Counted from the stretch's first letter, positions 37,100 to 46,619 are shown. The stretch: 64,000 nt of DNA from Paenibacillus sediminis (GCF_017873765.1 NZ_JAGGKP010000001.1:62001-126000), one strand, 5' to 3'. The notes: a model not told the origin generated them from the letters alone. A program made the numbers and translations.

Positions 37100-37735
37100 A
37101 TGAATATAGAAGATACAAATTCAAATAAATCGATAGATCGCAGAAATCAAATTTTGCAAATAGCTCTCGAACGGTTTGCAAAATACGGCTATCATCAGAC
37201 GAAAATATCGGACATTGTTGCGGAGGCTGGCGTCGCACAGGGGACTTTTTATTGGCACTTCAAAAGTAAAGAGGCCATTGCACTGGAAATTATCCGGGAT
37301 GGTCAGGAACAACTGACGGCGGTAATTTCGCGCGGCTATCGTGAGCGTGTAGGGACGATTCAGGACATGGTTCAAGCTTCAGAGAACCTGTTAAGGAATC
37401 TGTTCAAGTTTGCAGAAGATCATCGCTATTTAATGGAACTGCTGCTCACCGGTAATGGAGTGGATGAGTCTATTCGCAGCAGTATCCATGATACGAGACT
37501 TGCCATGGAGGTCTCTTTTCGGCGCAATATTGAAAGAGCGATTGAGCTTGGAATGCTTCCGGAGGGGATTGATCCAGAACTTCGGGCAGCGATGCTGATG
37601 AGCTTGATTGAAGGGGTCCTTTCCAGGTGGCTGCTTAACAAGGCCGATCCCAATTCGGCAGTATCGAATAGAAGCGCTGAAGAACTAGCCGCTGAAACGG
37701 CACGCTTTGAATTTTTCGGACTGCTTGGCATTTAA
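37100..37735 (+). CDS. TetR-family transcriptional regulator
   Basis: This 211-aa protein has an N-terminal HTH (ILQIALERFAKYGYHQTKISDIVAEAGVAQGTFYWHFKSKEAIALEII) and a helical C-terminal domain of the TetR_C type with FAEDHRYLMELLL. ATG 37100 is spaced from AAGGGGG; the in-frame codon at 37061 has no site. It leads an apparent operon with a polar amino acid ABC transporter and an OsmC protein, 36 bases before the binding protein, and probably represses it. Confidence 0.87.
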   Translation: MNIEDTNSNKSIDRRNQILQIALERFAKYGYHQTKISDIVAEAGVAQGTFYWHFKSKEAIALEIIRDGQEQLTAVISRGYRERVGTIQDMVQASENLLRNLFKFAEDHRYLMELLLTGNGVDESIRSSIHDTRLAMEVSFRRNIERAIELGMLPEGIDPELRAAMLMSLIEGVLSRWLLNKADPNSAVSNRSAEELAAETARFEFFGLLGI

Positions 37736-37771
37736 ATGTTAAAAAATGTAATTGATTAAGGAGAGAAACCA

Positions 37772-38617
37772 ATGTTAAAACAAAAACGCAATCCGATTTT
37801 AATGATCATTTCCGCTCTGTTGTTAATGAGTGTTATTTTGAGCGCTTGCGGGACGAAAGATAACAATGCAGCTCAAGCAAACAATTCAAAGGGAGACTCT
37901 AATTTGCTCGAGCAAGTGAAGGCTGCGGGCGTTCTGAAAGTTGGAATGATGGGAACGTATCCTCCATATAACTTCTTGAATGATAAGAAAGAAATGGACG
38001 GTTTTGATGCGGATATCGCTAAAGAAATTGCAAAACGTCTTGGTGTAAAAGTGGAATTTGTCGCTCAAGAATTTTCTGGTATGATTGCGGGATTGCAAGC
38101 GAAAAAATTTGATGCGGTTATCAGTCAAATGACTATTACTCCAGATCGTCAGAAGCAAATGGATTTTACTGAGCCATATATCACAAACGAAGTGAGAATT
38201 ATTGTAAGAGACGACAACAACAGCATCACCAAGCTCGAAGATTTCAAAGGTAAAAAGATCGGTGTCGGCTTAGGTACAAACGATGAAGCATATTTGCGTA
38301 ATGAAGTGCTTCCGAAAGTCGGTAACTTTGAGATTAAAACATATGACGATGTGAATACCTCACTACAAGATTTGAATTCAGGCCGTATTGATGCAACGAT
38401 TAACAACATTTATGCTCTAAAACCAATCATTGAAAAGAACGGATTTAAAATTAAAGCAGTTGGAGAGGCCATTAAAGCGGATAAAGCCGGTATTGCAGTT
38501 CGTAAAGGTAACCCAGAATTCCGGGATGCACTGGATAAAGCATTGAAAGATATGAAAGCAGACGGCACATACAATGCCATCTTCAAAAAATGGTTCGGAG
38601 AGGAACCGGCGAAATAA
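37772..38617 (+). CDS. Amino acid ABC transporter substrate-binding lipoprotein (family 3)
   Basis: This 281-aa protein has a lipoprotein signal (LMIISALLLMSVILSACGT, lipid Cys about 27) and a SBP_bac_3 body: VLKVGMMGTYPPYNFLND, MDGFDADIAKEIAKRLGVKVEFV, DAVISQMTITPDRQKQMDFTEPY. This is the polar amino acid/cystine/glutamine family. Ligand specificity cannot be fixed from sequence alone. AAGGAGAG precedes the ATG. It is followed after three bases by its permease. Confidence 0.92.
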   Translation: MLKQKRNPILMIISALLLMSVILSACGTKDNNAAQANNSKGDSNLLEQVKAAGVLKVGMMGTYPPYNFLNDKKEMDGFDADIAKEIAKRLGVKVEFVAQEFSGMIAGLQAKKFDAVISQMTITPDRQKQMDFTEPYITNEVRIIVRDDNNSITKLEDFKGKKIGVGLGTNDEAYLRNEVLPKVGNFEIKTYDDVNTSLQDLNSGRIDATINNIYALKPIIEKNGFKIKAVGEAIKADKAGIAVRKGNPEFRDALDKALKDMKADGTYNAIFKKWFGEEPAK

Positions 38618-38620
38618 CCT

Positions 38621-39265
38621 ATGGATCTTATATTTGAGAACCTAACCTTTTTGCTCAAGGGTGCGTATTATACGCTGCTCATCACCGTCGTTTCGATGTT
38701 CTTTGGCTTCATTATCGGTGTAATAGTAGCTCTTGCAAGACTAAAGGGGAACCGTCTCATCCGAGGGCTCGCTCGTATCTATGTGTCCATTATTAGAGGC
38801 ACTCCTGCACTGGTTCAGATCATCATTGTTTATTACGGTCTCGTCGATTACGGCATTACACTTGGACCTCTTACCGCAGCTTATGTGGCGCTAAGCATTA
38901 ATATCGGTGCTTACTTATCTGAGACGTTTCGCGGAGCCATCCAGTCTATTCCTAAAGGGCAGACGGAAGCGGCATATGCGACAGGCATGACACCTTGGCA
39001 GACGATGCGGCGAATTATTTTCCCGCAAGCAGCTAGGGTGGCGATTCCTCCGATGGGGAATACCTTTATCGGGATGCTGAAGGAGACATCGCTTGTCTCT
39101 GTCATTACGGTTACCGAATTGCTTCGCTCGGCACAGCTCTTGGTAGCCCAGTACTACGTCTATATGCCGTTTTATCTATCGATTGCCGTTATGTATTGGA
39201 TAATGAGTACTGTCTTCTCCAGCATTTTAAATTACGTCGAAAAACGTTTGTCGAAAGCGTATTGA
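38621..39265 (+). CDS. Amino acid ABC transporter permease (HisM/GlnP type)
   Basis: This 214-aa permease carries the family loop EAAYATGMTPWQTMRRIIFPQAARVAIPPMGN and the entry RGTPALVQIIIVYYGL. Only one permease gene is present, so it should work as a homodimer, as in TcyB/GlnP-like systems. Its ribosome site is weak and it starts three bases after the binding-protein stop, suggesting translational coupling. Confidence 0.92.
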   Translation: MDLIFENLTFLLKGAYYTLLITVVSMFFGFIIGVIVALARLKGNRLIRGLARIYVSIIRGTPALVQIIIVYYGLVDYGITLGPLTAAYVALSINIGAYLSETFRGAIQSIPKGQTEAAYATGMTPWQTMRRIIFPQAARVAIPPMGNTFIGMLKETSLVSVITVTELLRSAQLLVAQYYVYMPFYLSIAVMYWIMSTVFSSILNYVEKRLSKAY

Positions 39266-39280
39266 GACGGAGGATGAATT

Positions 39281-40033
39281 ATGGCAATCATTAAAACATT
39301 TGAATTATCTAAGCATTTCAATAATTTAGAAGTACTAAAACATATTGATATCCAAGTGGATCAGAATGAAATTGTTGTGCTTCTTGGACCCAGCGGATCT
39401 GGGAAAAGTACATTTCTACGGTGCCTGAATGGACTTGAGGACATTACAGGAGGAAGCTTTGAAGTAAACGGCATTCATGTGGATGCTAAGCTCCCTGCCA
39501 GACAAAGGAAAGCTCTGATTCGTGAAATCCGTCAGCATACTGGAATGGTCTTTCAACAGTTTAACCTTTACCCGCATAAAACGGCACTCGGCAACGTAAT
39601 TGAAGGATTGCTTACCGTCAAGAAGATGAGGAAAGATGAAGCTGTTCATATTGGCGAACGGCTGCTGGACCGTGTCGGCTTGTCTGACAAAAAGGATACC
39701 TATCCTTCCCGTCTATCCGGAGGTCAGCAACAACGGGTGGCCATTGCACGAGCTCTTGCGATGGACCCTGCAATCATGTTGTTTGATGAGCCGACGTCGG
39801 CACTCGATCCAGAGTTAGTTGGTGAGGTGCTTAGCGTTATGCGGGAGCTTGCACAAGATGGGATGACGATGCTGGTCGTTACGCATGAAATGAAGTTTGC
39901 ACGTGAAGTTGCAAGCAAGGTCGTATTTATGGCTGACGGTGTAGTCGTTGAAGAAGGAAGCCCGCAGGCATTTTTTGATCATCCACAGACGGAGCGGGCG
40001 AAGAAGTTTTTACGACAAATTACTGAACATTAA
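39281..40033 (+). CDS. Amino acid ABC transporter ATP-binding protein (GlnQ/TcyC type)
   Basis: This 250-aa ATPase shows Walker [15 protein letters not shown] (about 34-47), the Q-loop [13 protein letters not shown], signature [15 protein letters not shown] (about 145-159), Walker [14 protein letters not shown] and H-loop [17 protein letters not shown] precedes the ATG. With the preceding two genes it forms a complete importer. Confidence 0.95.
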   Translation: MAIIKTFELSKHFNNLEVLKHIDIQVDQNEIVVLLGPSGSGKSTFLRCLNGLEDITGGSFEVNGIHVDAKLPARQRKALIREIRQHTGMVFQQFNLYPHKTALGNVIEGLLTVKKMRKDEAVHIGERLLDRVGLSDKKDTYPSRLSGGQQQRVAIARALAMDPAIMLFDEPTSALDPELVGEVLSVMRELAQDGMTMLVVTHEMKFAREVASKVVFMADGVVVEEGSPQAFFDHPQTERAKKFLRQITEH

Positions 40034-40066
40034 TAGACAAACCAATTACAGAAAGCAGGCGTTAAT

Positions 40067-40489
40067 ATGATTGTAAAGACAGTATGGAATGGAAAACGCT
40101 CCTTTACATCGGTTGGTCCTTCCGGTTATGAAATTGGCATGGACGCAACAGCAGCATATGGCGGTGAGGGTAATGGAGCCACTCCGATGGAGCTGTTATT
40201 GGCTGGTTTAGCCGGCTGCATCGGGATCGATGTAACGATGATTCTTGATTCATTCCTTTCTTCTATTAAAAATATGGAGATTGCAGCTGTAGGAACGAGA
40301 AAGGAAGAGGCGCCAAAAGGATTTACCTCGATTGATCTTATTTTCAAAGTAGACGGCGACATTCCGGATTACCGGATATGGAAAGCAATTCAACTTGGCA
40401 AAGAAAAGTACTGCGCCGTATCTGATTCGCTGAAAGCGGATATTCATTATCGCGTCATTTTGAACGGGACAGAAGTATTTAGACCATAA
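40067..40489 (+). CDS. OsmC/Ohr-family protein (YhfA-like)
   Basis: This 140-aa protein has the OsmC fold with two conserved cysteines, in LAGLAGCIGIDVTMIL (about 52) and KEKYCAVSDSLK (about 118). Members reduce organic hydroperoxides through this thiol pair. The N-terminus VKTVWNGKRSFTSVGPSGYEI suits the YhfA-like subgroup, whose substrate is unclear. It follows the ABC ATPase by 33 bases on the same strand. Coupling of a thiol peroxidase with a cystine-type importer would make sense for sulfur or redox supply, but is inference. Confidence 0.85.
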   Translation: MIVKTVWNGKRSFTSVGPSGYEIGMDATAAYGGEGNGATPMELLLAGLAGCIGIDVTMILDSFLSSIKNMEIAAVGTRKEEAPKGFTSIDLIFKVDGDIPDYRIWKAIQLGKEKYCAVSDSLKADIHYRVILNGTEVFRP

Positions 40490-40548
40490 TTGCCAGGCAG
40501 CTAACAGAATAAAGTCTGGTGAAAATAGATCGCAACCTATCACGATAG

Positions 40549-40812
40549 GGCGGTCTTGGTGAACTAGGCATTAAGCGATCAAGCGCGCAAATTACAAAAA
40601 GATATTCTCCGGACAAGCTAGTAGGGAGACAGATCGTCGCCGTTGTTAATTTTCCTCCTAGACGTATTGCGGACTTTGATTCTGAAGTTTTAGTATTAGG
40701 AGGCGTTCCTGAGAAAGGGGATGTCATACTCTTAACTCCGGATGAAGAAACTTCCAAACGGCACGCCGATTGCTTGATTCCGTCAACCGACCGTTATAAC
40801 AAGAAGAGCTAA
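40549..40812 (+). pseudogene. csaA: 3' remnant of csaA (tRNA-binding-domain chaperone)
   Basis: With no start codon, the frame through 40561 reads GELGIKRSSAQITKRYSPDK, continuing with VGRQIVAVVNFPPRRIADFD, SEVLVLGGVPEKGDVILLTP and a short tail to TAA 40810-40812. This is the C-terminal two thirds of CsaA (about 110 aa normally). An in-frame TAG lies at 40546-40548, and the first 35-40 codons are missing or scrambled. It is a pseudogene, with no ribosome site. The terminator behind it is intact. Confidence 0.8.
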
Positions 40813-40832
40813 CCTGTTGTCAGGTTAGCTCT
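40805..40832. terminator. Bidirectional terminator between the csaA remnant and the next minus-strand gene
   Basis: AGAGCTAACCTG and CAGGTTAGCTCT form a perfect 12-bp stem with a TTGT loop. It spans the stop codons of both converging reading frames. Confidence 0.75.
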
Positions 40833-41170
40833 TTGATTTCCTCGATGATCGATTCGCCTTCACTATTCTCATCATCTAGCCATTTCCACTTTTCATGCAG
40901 CCGAATACGCCCGTCAGATAAAATTTCAGGAATTGACGTACAAATACCGCCTCTCAGTTCGTATTCAGTATTCACATGATTATACCGAAAGGATAAGCGT
41001 CCTTGATCGTTTACAGTACCGACTAATGTGCCGAATAGTATATTTCCACCCTTGTACTCCGCATGGATGATAGATCCTTCCTGCTTGTAGTGAAAAATAG
41101 TTTCATCGGATACTTCCCCGTTATCTGTATTTGTAACAGATCTAAATACTTTATGATCATAGTTAATCAT
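40820..41170 (-). CDS. Small conserved protein often annotated 'n-acetylglutamate synthase' (function unproven)
   Basis: This 116-aa protein begins MINYDHKVFRSVTNTDNGEV and contains FHYKQEGSIIHAEYKGGNIL, LSFRYNHVNTEYELRGGICTS and RIRLHEKWKW. It matches a small beta-rich family common in Bacilli. The name n-acetylglutamate synthase is carried in databases without clear support, and no acetyltransferase motif is visible. The ATG at 41170 follows GGAGG; the longer frame to 41278 would run into the upstream GNAT gene. It is co-transcribed with that gene, 19 bases apart. Confidence 0.75.
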   Translation of the reverse strand: MINYDHKVFRSVTNTDNGEVSDETIFHYKQEGSIIHAEYKGGNILFGTLVGTVNDQGRLSFRYNHVNTEYELRGGICTSIPEILSDGRIRLHEKWKWLDDENSEGESIIEEIKELT

Positions 41171-41189
41171 GAGCAGCCTCCGAGTGTAT

Positions 41190-42014
41190 TCATTTATATT
41201 GATAGTAATCCTGACCTTGGACAACTTTAAAACCGCAGGATTCATAGAGCCGCAGCGCATTAGAATTTCTCGCTTCAACCTCTAGGAAAATGCCGTATCC
41301 CGCTTCGTGTTCGTCCTTAATAATCTTTTTAAGAGCTTTTCTTCCAATTCCTTTTCCTTGGTATTCAGGATATATGGCGAACCCGTAGATCCATGCTTCT
41401 TGCCCTTCATGATGAACTCGTATTTTCCCAACCGCCTGATGATCGTGCTCTATCATATAAAATTCCCGTGGATTATGAAGTTTAACTCGATGGTTAAAAT
41501 CAGCAGCTTCATTCTCCGAAAAGCCAAAGCAACGAACATCCAGTTGTATTTCGTCTTGAAGGTCTTCTGGTTTAGAGGGCCTTATGGTAACGTCATCGTA
41601 ATCGAACAGTTCAGTTTCTGACCATTTCATTTGATATTCAGAGACGGAGAATGTGCACGAAATATTTTGCAGGAATGATTTAGCCGAAGAAGAGTTTGCT
41701 GGAGCATTCAGAAGAACTCGGGTATATTTTTTTCGCTTTGTAATTTCTTCAAGAGCACTTGTAAACAGTTTGGAAAATATCCCCTTTCTTCGGTAGTTAG
41801 GCGACACCATCCCGCACAATTCAACGGAATTGCCAAAGTCATAAAGACCAATAAATCCGGCAAGCTCCTCATTTTCATAGTGAAGAAAGTCATTGCTCTC
41901 ATCATTATTTCGATTGTGGAGCATATCCCAGTTCAGTTTCAATTGAATATGATCCTCTGCCTCGCATAGACGTTGTAGATTTTTAATATCCTCTAACTGT
42001 TTACGGCTAAACAT
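41190..42014 (-). CDS. GNAT-family N-acetyltransferase with two GNAT-like halves
   Basis: In this 274-aa protein the C-terminal half (about 145-274) is a clear GNAT domain with the acetyl-CoA loop EYQGKGIGRKALKKIIKD and NALRLYESCGFKVV. The N-terminal half (about 1-135) has a weaker GNAT pattern (EELAGFIGLYDFGNSVELCGMVSPNYRRKGIFSKLFTSALEE). Such tandem GNATs acetylate small molecules, antibiotics or protein N-termini; no substrate can be assigned. AGGAGG precedes the ATG. It is the first gene of a two-gene minus-strand operon. Confidence 0.85.
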   Translation of the reverse strand: MFSRKQLEDIKNLQRLCEAEDHIQLKLNWDMLHNRNNDESNDFLHYENEELAGFIGLYDFGNSVELCGMVSPNYRRKGIFSKLFTSALEEITKRKKYTRVLLNAPANSSSAKSFLQNISCTFSVSEYQMKWSETELFDYDDVTIRPSKPEDLQDEIQLDVRCFGFSENEAADFNHRVKLHNPREFYMIEHDHQAVGKIRVHHEGQEAWIYGFAIYPEYQGKGIGRKALKKIIKDEHEAGYGIFLEVEARNSNALRLYESCGFKVVQGQDYYQYK

Positions 42015-42084
42015 GAAACTCCTCCTGGGATGTGGACATTTATGTAATGATTTCGCCGCTTTATAGCTAAAATCCTTTAGTAAT

Positions 42085-42110
42085 AAAAAAACTCTTACTA
42101 TAAGTAGGAG
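42085..42110 (-). terminator. Minus-strand terminator or attenuator before the GNAT gene; remainder of the 42015-42377 gap
   Basis: On the minus strand CTCCTACT and AGTAAGAG (3-base loop, one wobble) are followed by seven Ts, forming an intrinsic terminator 71 bases ahead of the GNAT start. No minus-strand gene lies to its right, so it is either leader attenuation or the relic of a lost gene. The rest of the 363-base gap is AT-rich with no recognisable gene. Confidence 0.55.
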
Positions 42111-42377
42111 ACATTGTAGTTAGGTGATTTCAAGTAACGAGCTACAAGCTCTCATTCCAGATATTACACAGAAAATGTTAATCAGCTGAGTAAATATTCA
42201 GAATATTTAATTTTAAAAAAGTTGATGAAAAATTAGCCAATTTGCGTTAATCTGTATGAGCCATGTTCAAATCAACCTTCTTATTTTTGGGGTTGTTGGA
42301 GATGGCTTTCTCCATTCTCTGTGAGAATATGGATACATAATTATGCAGAATCACTCAGACCACAAGGAGCAAAATGT

Positions 42378-42701
42378 ATGAAAGTAAAAACAATTAAATT
42401 CGTTCATTTATTAATCCCAATTTCGGGTTTTATTCCTAAAACGGCCACTCGTGAAAAATTGATAACAGCGATTCGCTGTGCTCTAAACGGAGAGACGATT
42501 ATTTCAACATCGTTAATCAAAACACTCCGCAGACAAATCATTTTTGAACATGTTTCAGAAATAGGAAATCAAAAAAATTCTATTAGTAAAAAAGAACTTA
42601 CAATATTAAAAAACCTTGCACAAGGCAAAAGTAATAAAGAGATTGCTGAGACACTATTAATTAGTCAAAGAACTTTGGAATACGCTCTAACACGTATATA
42701 A
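42378..42701 (+). pseudogene. Remnant of a ComA-like LuxR/NarL response regulator
   Basis: This 107-aa frame has a plausible site (AAGGAG) and ATG, but the receiver domain is missing. It begins near the end of one (GFIPKTATREKLITAIRCALNGE) and runs into a LuxR helix-turn-helix (SKKELTILKNLAQGKSNKEIAETLLISQRTLEYALTRI) that stops before the usual final helix. The segment QRTLEYALTRI resembles the ComA-type ending of B. subtilis (KRSIEYSLTSIF) more than ordinary NarL proteins. Both ends are lost, so it is a decayed gene; a residual DNA-binding peptide is possible. Confidence 0.65.
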
Positions 42702-42831
42702 TATTACTGTATAGGGATATTTACCCATAGAATAAGATTTTGTAGACAGTCCAAAAGTCCTATGTTAGTGTTTTTACGAAATGTTTTATTCTACAATGGT
42801 TGGACTGCCAACTTGTAAGTTCTTTTTAAGT

Positions 42832-42862
42832 AAATCCAGCCTTTTAAAAGGACTGGATTTTC
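42832..42862 (+). terminator. Terminator-like hairpin directly before folE
   Basis: AAATCCAG and CTGGATTT pair with an inner CCTTTT/AAAAGG extension, followed by TTTTC. It ends about 25 bases before the folE start codon, so it either closes the upstream remnant transcript or acts as a folE leader attenuator. Confidence 0.55.
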
Positions 42863-42886
42863 TAACGTTACGTAGGAGGGAATCTA

Positions 42887-43471
42887 ATGAAGTCATTAGT
42901 TAATAACAACATGGTAGACAATAATACCCTTGAAGATAGTATTCGAACCATTCTTAAGGAAATAGGTGAAAATCCGGATCGAGAAGGTCTTTTAGATACT
43001 CCAAAACGCGTCGCTAAAATGTTCAGGGAGGTTTTTGCTGGTGTAGGTGTCAACCCTGAAACGGCACTCACCACAACATTTGAAGAAGAATATGACGGGA
43101 TTATCACTGTTAAGGATATTTCCTATTATACATTTTGCGAGCATCACCTCATTCCGTTTTACGGCAAAGCTCATATTGGATATATACCAGATGGACGAAT
43201 TGTGGGACTCAGTAAATTTGCTAGATTAACAGATCTCGTATCAGCACGACCACAAGTTCAAGAGAGAATGACGGAACAAATCGCGAGTGCGATTGTTAAT
43301 GTCTTAAAACCGAAGGGCGTTATTGTAACTGTTGAGGGAACTCACTTGTGCATGTGCGCAAGAGGAGTGAAAAAACCGGGTGCAACGACAGTGACAACTG
43401 TGAAAAAAGGGTTATTTGCTGAGAATGTTGCCTTATGCGAGGAGTTCGATCGGTCCATCTCGAGGAATTAA
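42887..43471 (+). CDS. folE: GTP cyclohydrolase I (type IA)
   Basis: This 194-aa enzyme converts GTP to 7,8-dihydroneopterin triphosphate, the entry to folate, queuosine-type and tetrahydrobiopterin-type pterins. Zinc and catalytic residues are visible: CEHHLIPFYGKAHIGYIP (Cys about 84, His about 87), RLTDLVSARPQVQERMT, and HLCMCARGVKKPGA (Cys about 155). Length and motifs are complete. AGGAGGG precedes the ATG. It is followed at 12 bases by a PTPS-like gene, which suggests a dedicated pterin branch rather than housekeeping folate synthesis. Confidence 0.95.
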   Translation: MKSLVNNNMVDNNTLEDSIRTILKEIGENPDREGLLDTPKRVAKMFREVFAGVGVNPETALTTTFEEEYDGIITVKDISYYTFCEHHLIPFYGKAHIGYIPDGRIVGLSKFARLTDLVSARPQVQERMTEQIASAIVNVLKPKGVIVTVEGTHLCMCARGVKKPGATTVTTVKKGLFAENVALCEEFDRSISRN

Positions 43472-43483
43472 TACAGGAGAGGA

Positions 43484-44068
43484 ATGTCAACGGTGCTGAA
43501 TGAAAAATCTGGGATTGTAGTGAATACAACAGATATCAAACGGATCGTAAAATCGTTTGTTGAAGGGGAGCTTGACGGTAAATTTTTGAATCGTGAACAC
43601 CTTTATTTTCAGCACCATATTCCAACTACGAAAAATTTGGCTAGGTCCATTTGGAATTCTCTTGAAAACCGTTTTGAAGGATGCAACCTACATCGTATTA
43701 GAATTTACGAGAATCACTATTTAAGTTCGGAAAAGGAGGCAGGTTCTTTGACGCGGCTAACTCGAAAATTTTACTTTAGTGCTGCACATCGGTTGCATAG
43801 TCATCATTTATCTGATGAAGAAAAGATAAAGTTGTTCGGCAAATGTAATAATCCTCACGGTCACGGTCACAATTACTATCTTGATGTTACGGTAGAAGGC
43901 GAGCCTGATTTGAACCCAACATCAGAGGTTGTCGCTATGGTGATCTATAACATGCTGTCACCTCATCTTCCAGAACGTCCAAAAGAGTGCATTATTATGG
44001 TAAATCCAATCGATTCTTCAAAAGAGGAATTATTCACTTATGAGCTGGACTTTTCAAGCCTTGGGTGA
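43484..44068 (+). CDS. Rearranged 6-pyruvoyl-tetrahydropterin synthase-like protein (C-half before N-half)
   Basis: PTPS converts dihydroneopterin triphosphate to 6-pyruvoyl-tetrahydropterin or related products. In this 194-aa protein the order is altered. Residues about 9-80 ([41 protein letters not shown]) match the C-terminal half of PTPS. Residues about 92-140 ([32 protein letters not shown]) match the N-terminal half with zinc His102, His127, His129 and Cys121. Residues 144-185 resemble another, shortened C-end. In the first part the catalytic LDHK is LDGK (His lost), while Glu76 is kept. ATG follows CAGGAGAGG. It overlaps the next gene by 29 bases. Confidence 0.8.
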   Translation: MSTVLNEKSGIVVNTTDIKRIVKSFVEGELDGKFLNREHLYFQHHIPTTKNLARSIWNSLENRFEGCNLHRIRIYENHYLSSEKEAGSLTRLTRKFYFSAAHRLHSHHLSDEEKIKLFGKCNNPHGHGHNYYLDVTVEGEPDLNPTSEVVAMVIYNMLSPHLPERPKECIIMVNPIDSSKEELFTYELDFSSLG

Positions 44069-44441
44069 TCCATTTCCTCAAATTGTGAATGAGCAATTGA
44101 AGACGATCGTTTCGTTTGAAGGCGATATGGATATTGACGCTACCGAGTTAATGGAGGATGAAATTGTGCCTGAGTTAATGAAGAGCGGGCAGATTGAAAT
44201 GGATTTTTTGAAAGTGCTTTTTGTAGATTCCTCTGGCATTGGATTATTAATTACGCTCATTCAAAATTTGCAAGACAATGGCAGCAGCGTTGAAGTCATT
44301 AATTTATCTGCGGATGTGAAGCAGGTGTTCGAACTGCTTGAGCTTTCAAAAATATTAGGTGAAGGTGTGTTAAAGGATTTCCGTACAAATCTTAAATGGC
44401 TAGGCTTATTTGAAACGATTTCCATTAGCTTTCTGGATTAA
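44040..44441 (+). CDS. STAS-domain anti-sigma-factor-antagonist-like protein
   Basis: This 133-aa protein has a STAS fold with [20 protein letters not shown], then [19 protein letters not shown] (about 60-78), where a Ser of DSSG (64 or 65) is the usual phosphorylation site, and [21 protein letters not shown]. Such proteins sequester anti-sigma kinases or join stressosome-like complexes. The last 30 residues ([23 protein letters not shown]) are not typical. The ATG lies inside the end of the PTPS-like gene, after AGAGGA. GTG 44085 is an alternative start closer to the domain but lacks a site. No cognate kinase or sigma gene is nearby. Confidence 0.78.
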   Translation: MSWTFQALGDPFPQIVNEQLKTIVSFEGDMDIDATELMEDEIVPELMKSGQIEMDFLKVLFVDSSGIGLLITLIQNLQDNGSSVEVINLSADVKQVFELLELSKILGEGVLKDFRTNLKWLGLFETISISFLD

Positions 44442-44469
44442 CTGTTATGCAGCTAATCTGGGGAGCTAA

Positions 44470-45825
<1,356 letters not shown>

Positions 45826-45827
45826 TT

Positions 45828-46619
45828 CTATATTTTACTTTTTCTTTTAATATATCCAAGCTGCATCGAAATTTCATTGGCGGCTTCAATGACATGTTTG
45901 GCGAAAAATGGCGCTTTCGATTGAAGCATCCGCTGCTTTGGACCAACAATCGTAATGGCCGCAACGACTTTTCCGGTATAATCGCGAATCGGAGCTGCTA
46001 CGGAATGGACGCCTTCTAAAAGCTCCTCATAGCTGGTTGAATACCCTTGCTCTCTAATTTCCGTTAACGTATTAAGAAGTGTTTTAGGGTTTGTAATCGT
46101 ATTTTTGGTATAGCCGTTTAAATCGCTTCCAATATAGTTGTTAATAAATTCGGTTTCTTGGTGAGCAAGGATCACTTTACCGGAGCTTGTACAATGGAGA
46201 GGATTTCGTCTTCCGACATGAGTTAGAAATCGAACGAGGTGATTGCATTCTACTTTGAGCAAATAAATGACATGCCCCTCGTCGAGCACACCGATATGAG
46301 CAGTTTCATCAACCTTATTTACTAGATTCCGCACAATAGGCAACGACTCGTTATAAATATCCAAATTAGATGTGACGACCCCGCTTAAAGCTAGTACAGA
46401 ATATCCTAATCGGTATTTTTGCGTCTCTTTATCCTTTACAAGAAATCCTTCATTAGCCAGTGTCGTTACGAGACGATGTACCGTACTTTTTCCAAGCCCG
46501 AGTGCATTCGAAATGTCTGTAATTCCTTGCAGGGGAGTATCCAACGAATAAGAGAGAAGAATATGCAGTGCATTTTGTAATGAAGACAGCAGACGCTTCT
46601 CGTTATTTTCTTTTGTCAT
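45828..46619 (-). CDS. praR: IclR-family regulator of protocatechuate catabolism
   Basis: In this 263-aa protein, residues about 5-75 are an IclR winged helix (LLSYSLDTPLQGITDISNALGLGKSTVHRLVTTLANEGFL). Residues about 85-255 form the effector-binding GAF-like domain (AHIGVLDEGHVIYLLKVE, PLHCTSSGKVILAH, EELLEGVHSVAAPI). It is transcribed divergently from the pra operon and abuts pobA. In Paenibacillus sp. JJ-1b the IclR-type praR is described as a repressor of the pra genes, and this gene holds the same position. AGGAGGT precedes the ATG. Confidence 0.88.
   Translation of the reverse strand: MTKENNEKRLLSSLQNALHILLSYSLDTPLQGITDISNALGLGKSTVHRLVTTLANEGFLVKDKETQKYRLGYSVLALSGVVTSNLDIYNESLPIVRNLVNKVDETAHIGVLDEGHVIYLLKVECNHLVRFLTHVGRRNPLHCTSSGKVILAHQETEFINNYIGSDLNGYTKNTITNPKTLLNTLTEIREQGYSTSYEELLEGVHSVAAPIRDYTGKVVAAITIVGPKQRMLQSKAPFFAKHVIEAANEISMQLGYIKRKSKI

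Noticed and set aside
42111..42377. Possible comX/comQ-like pieces before the ComA-like remnant
   Set aside because: Short translated stretches showed no convincing prenyltransferase or pheromone sequence.
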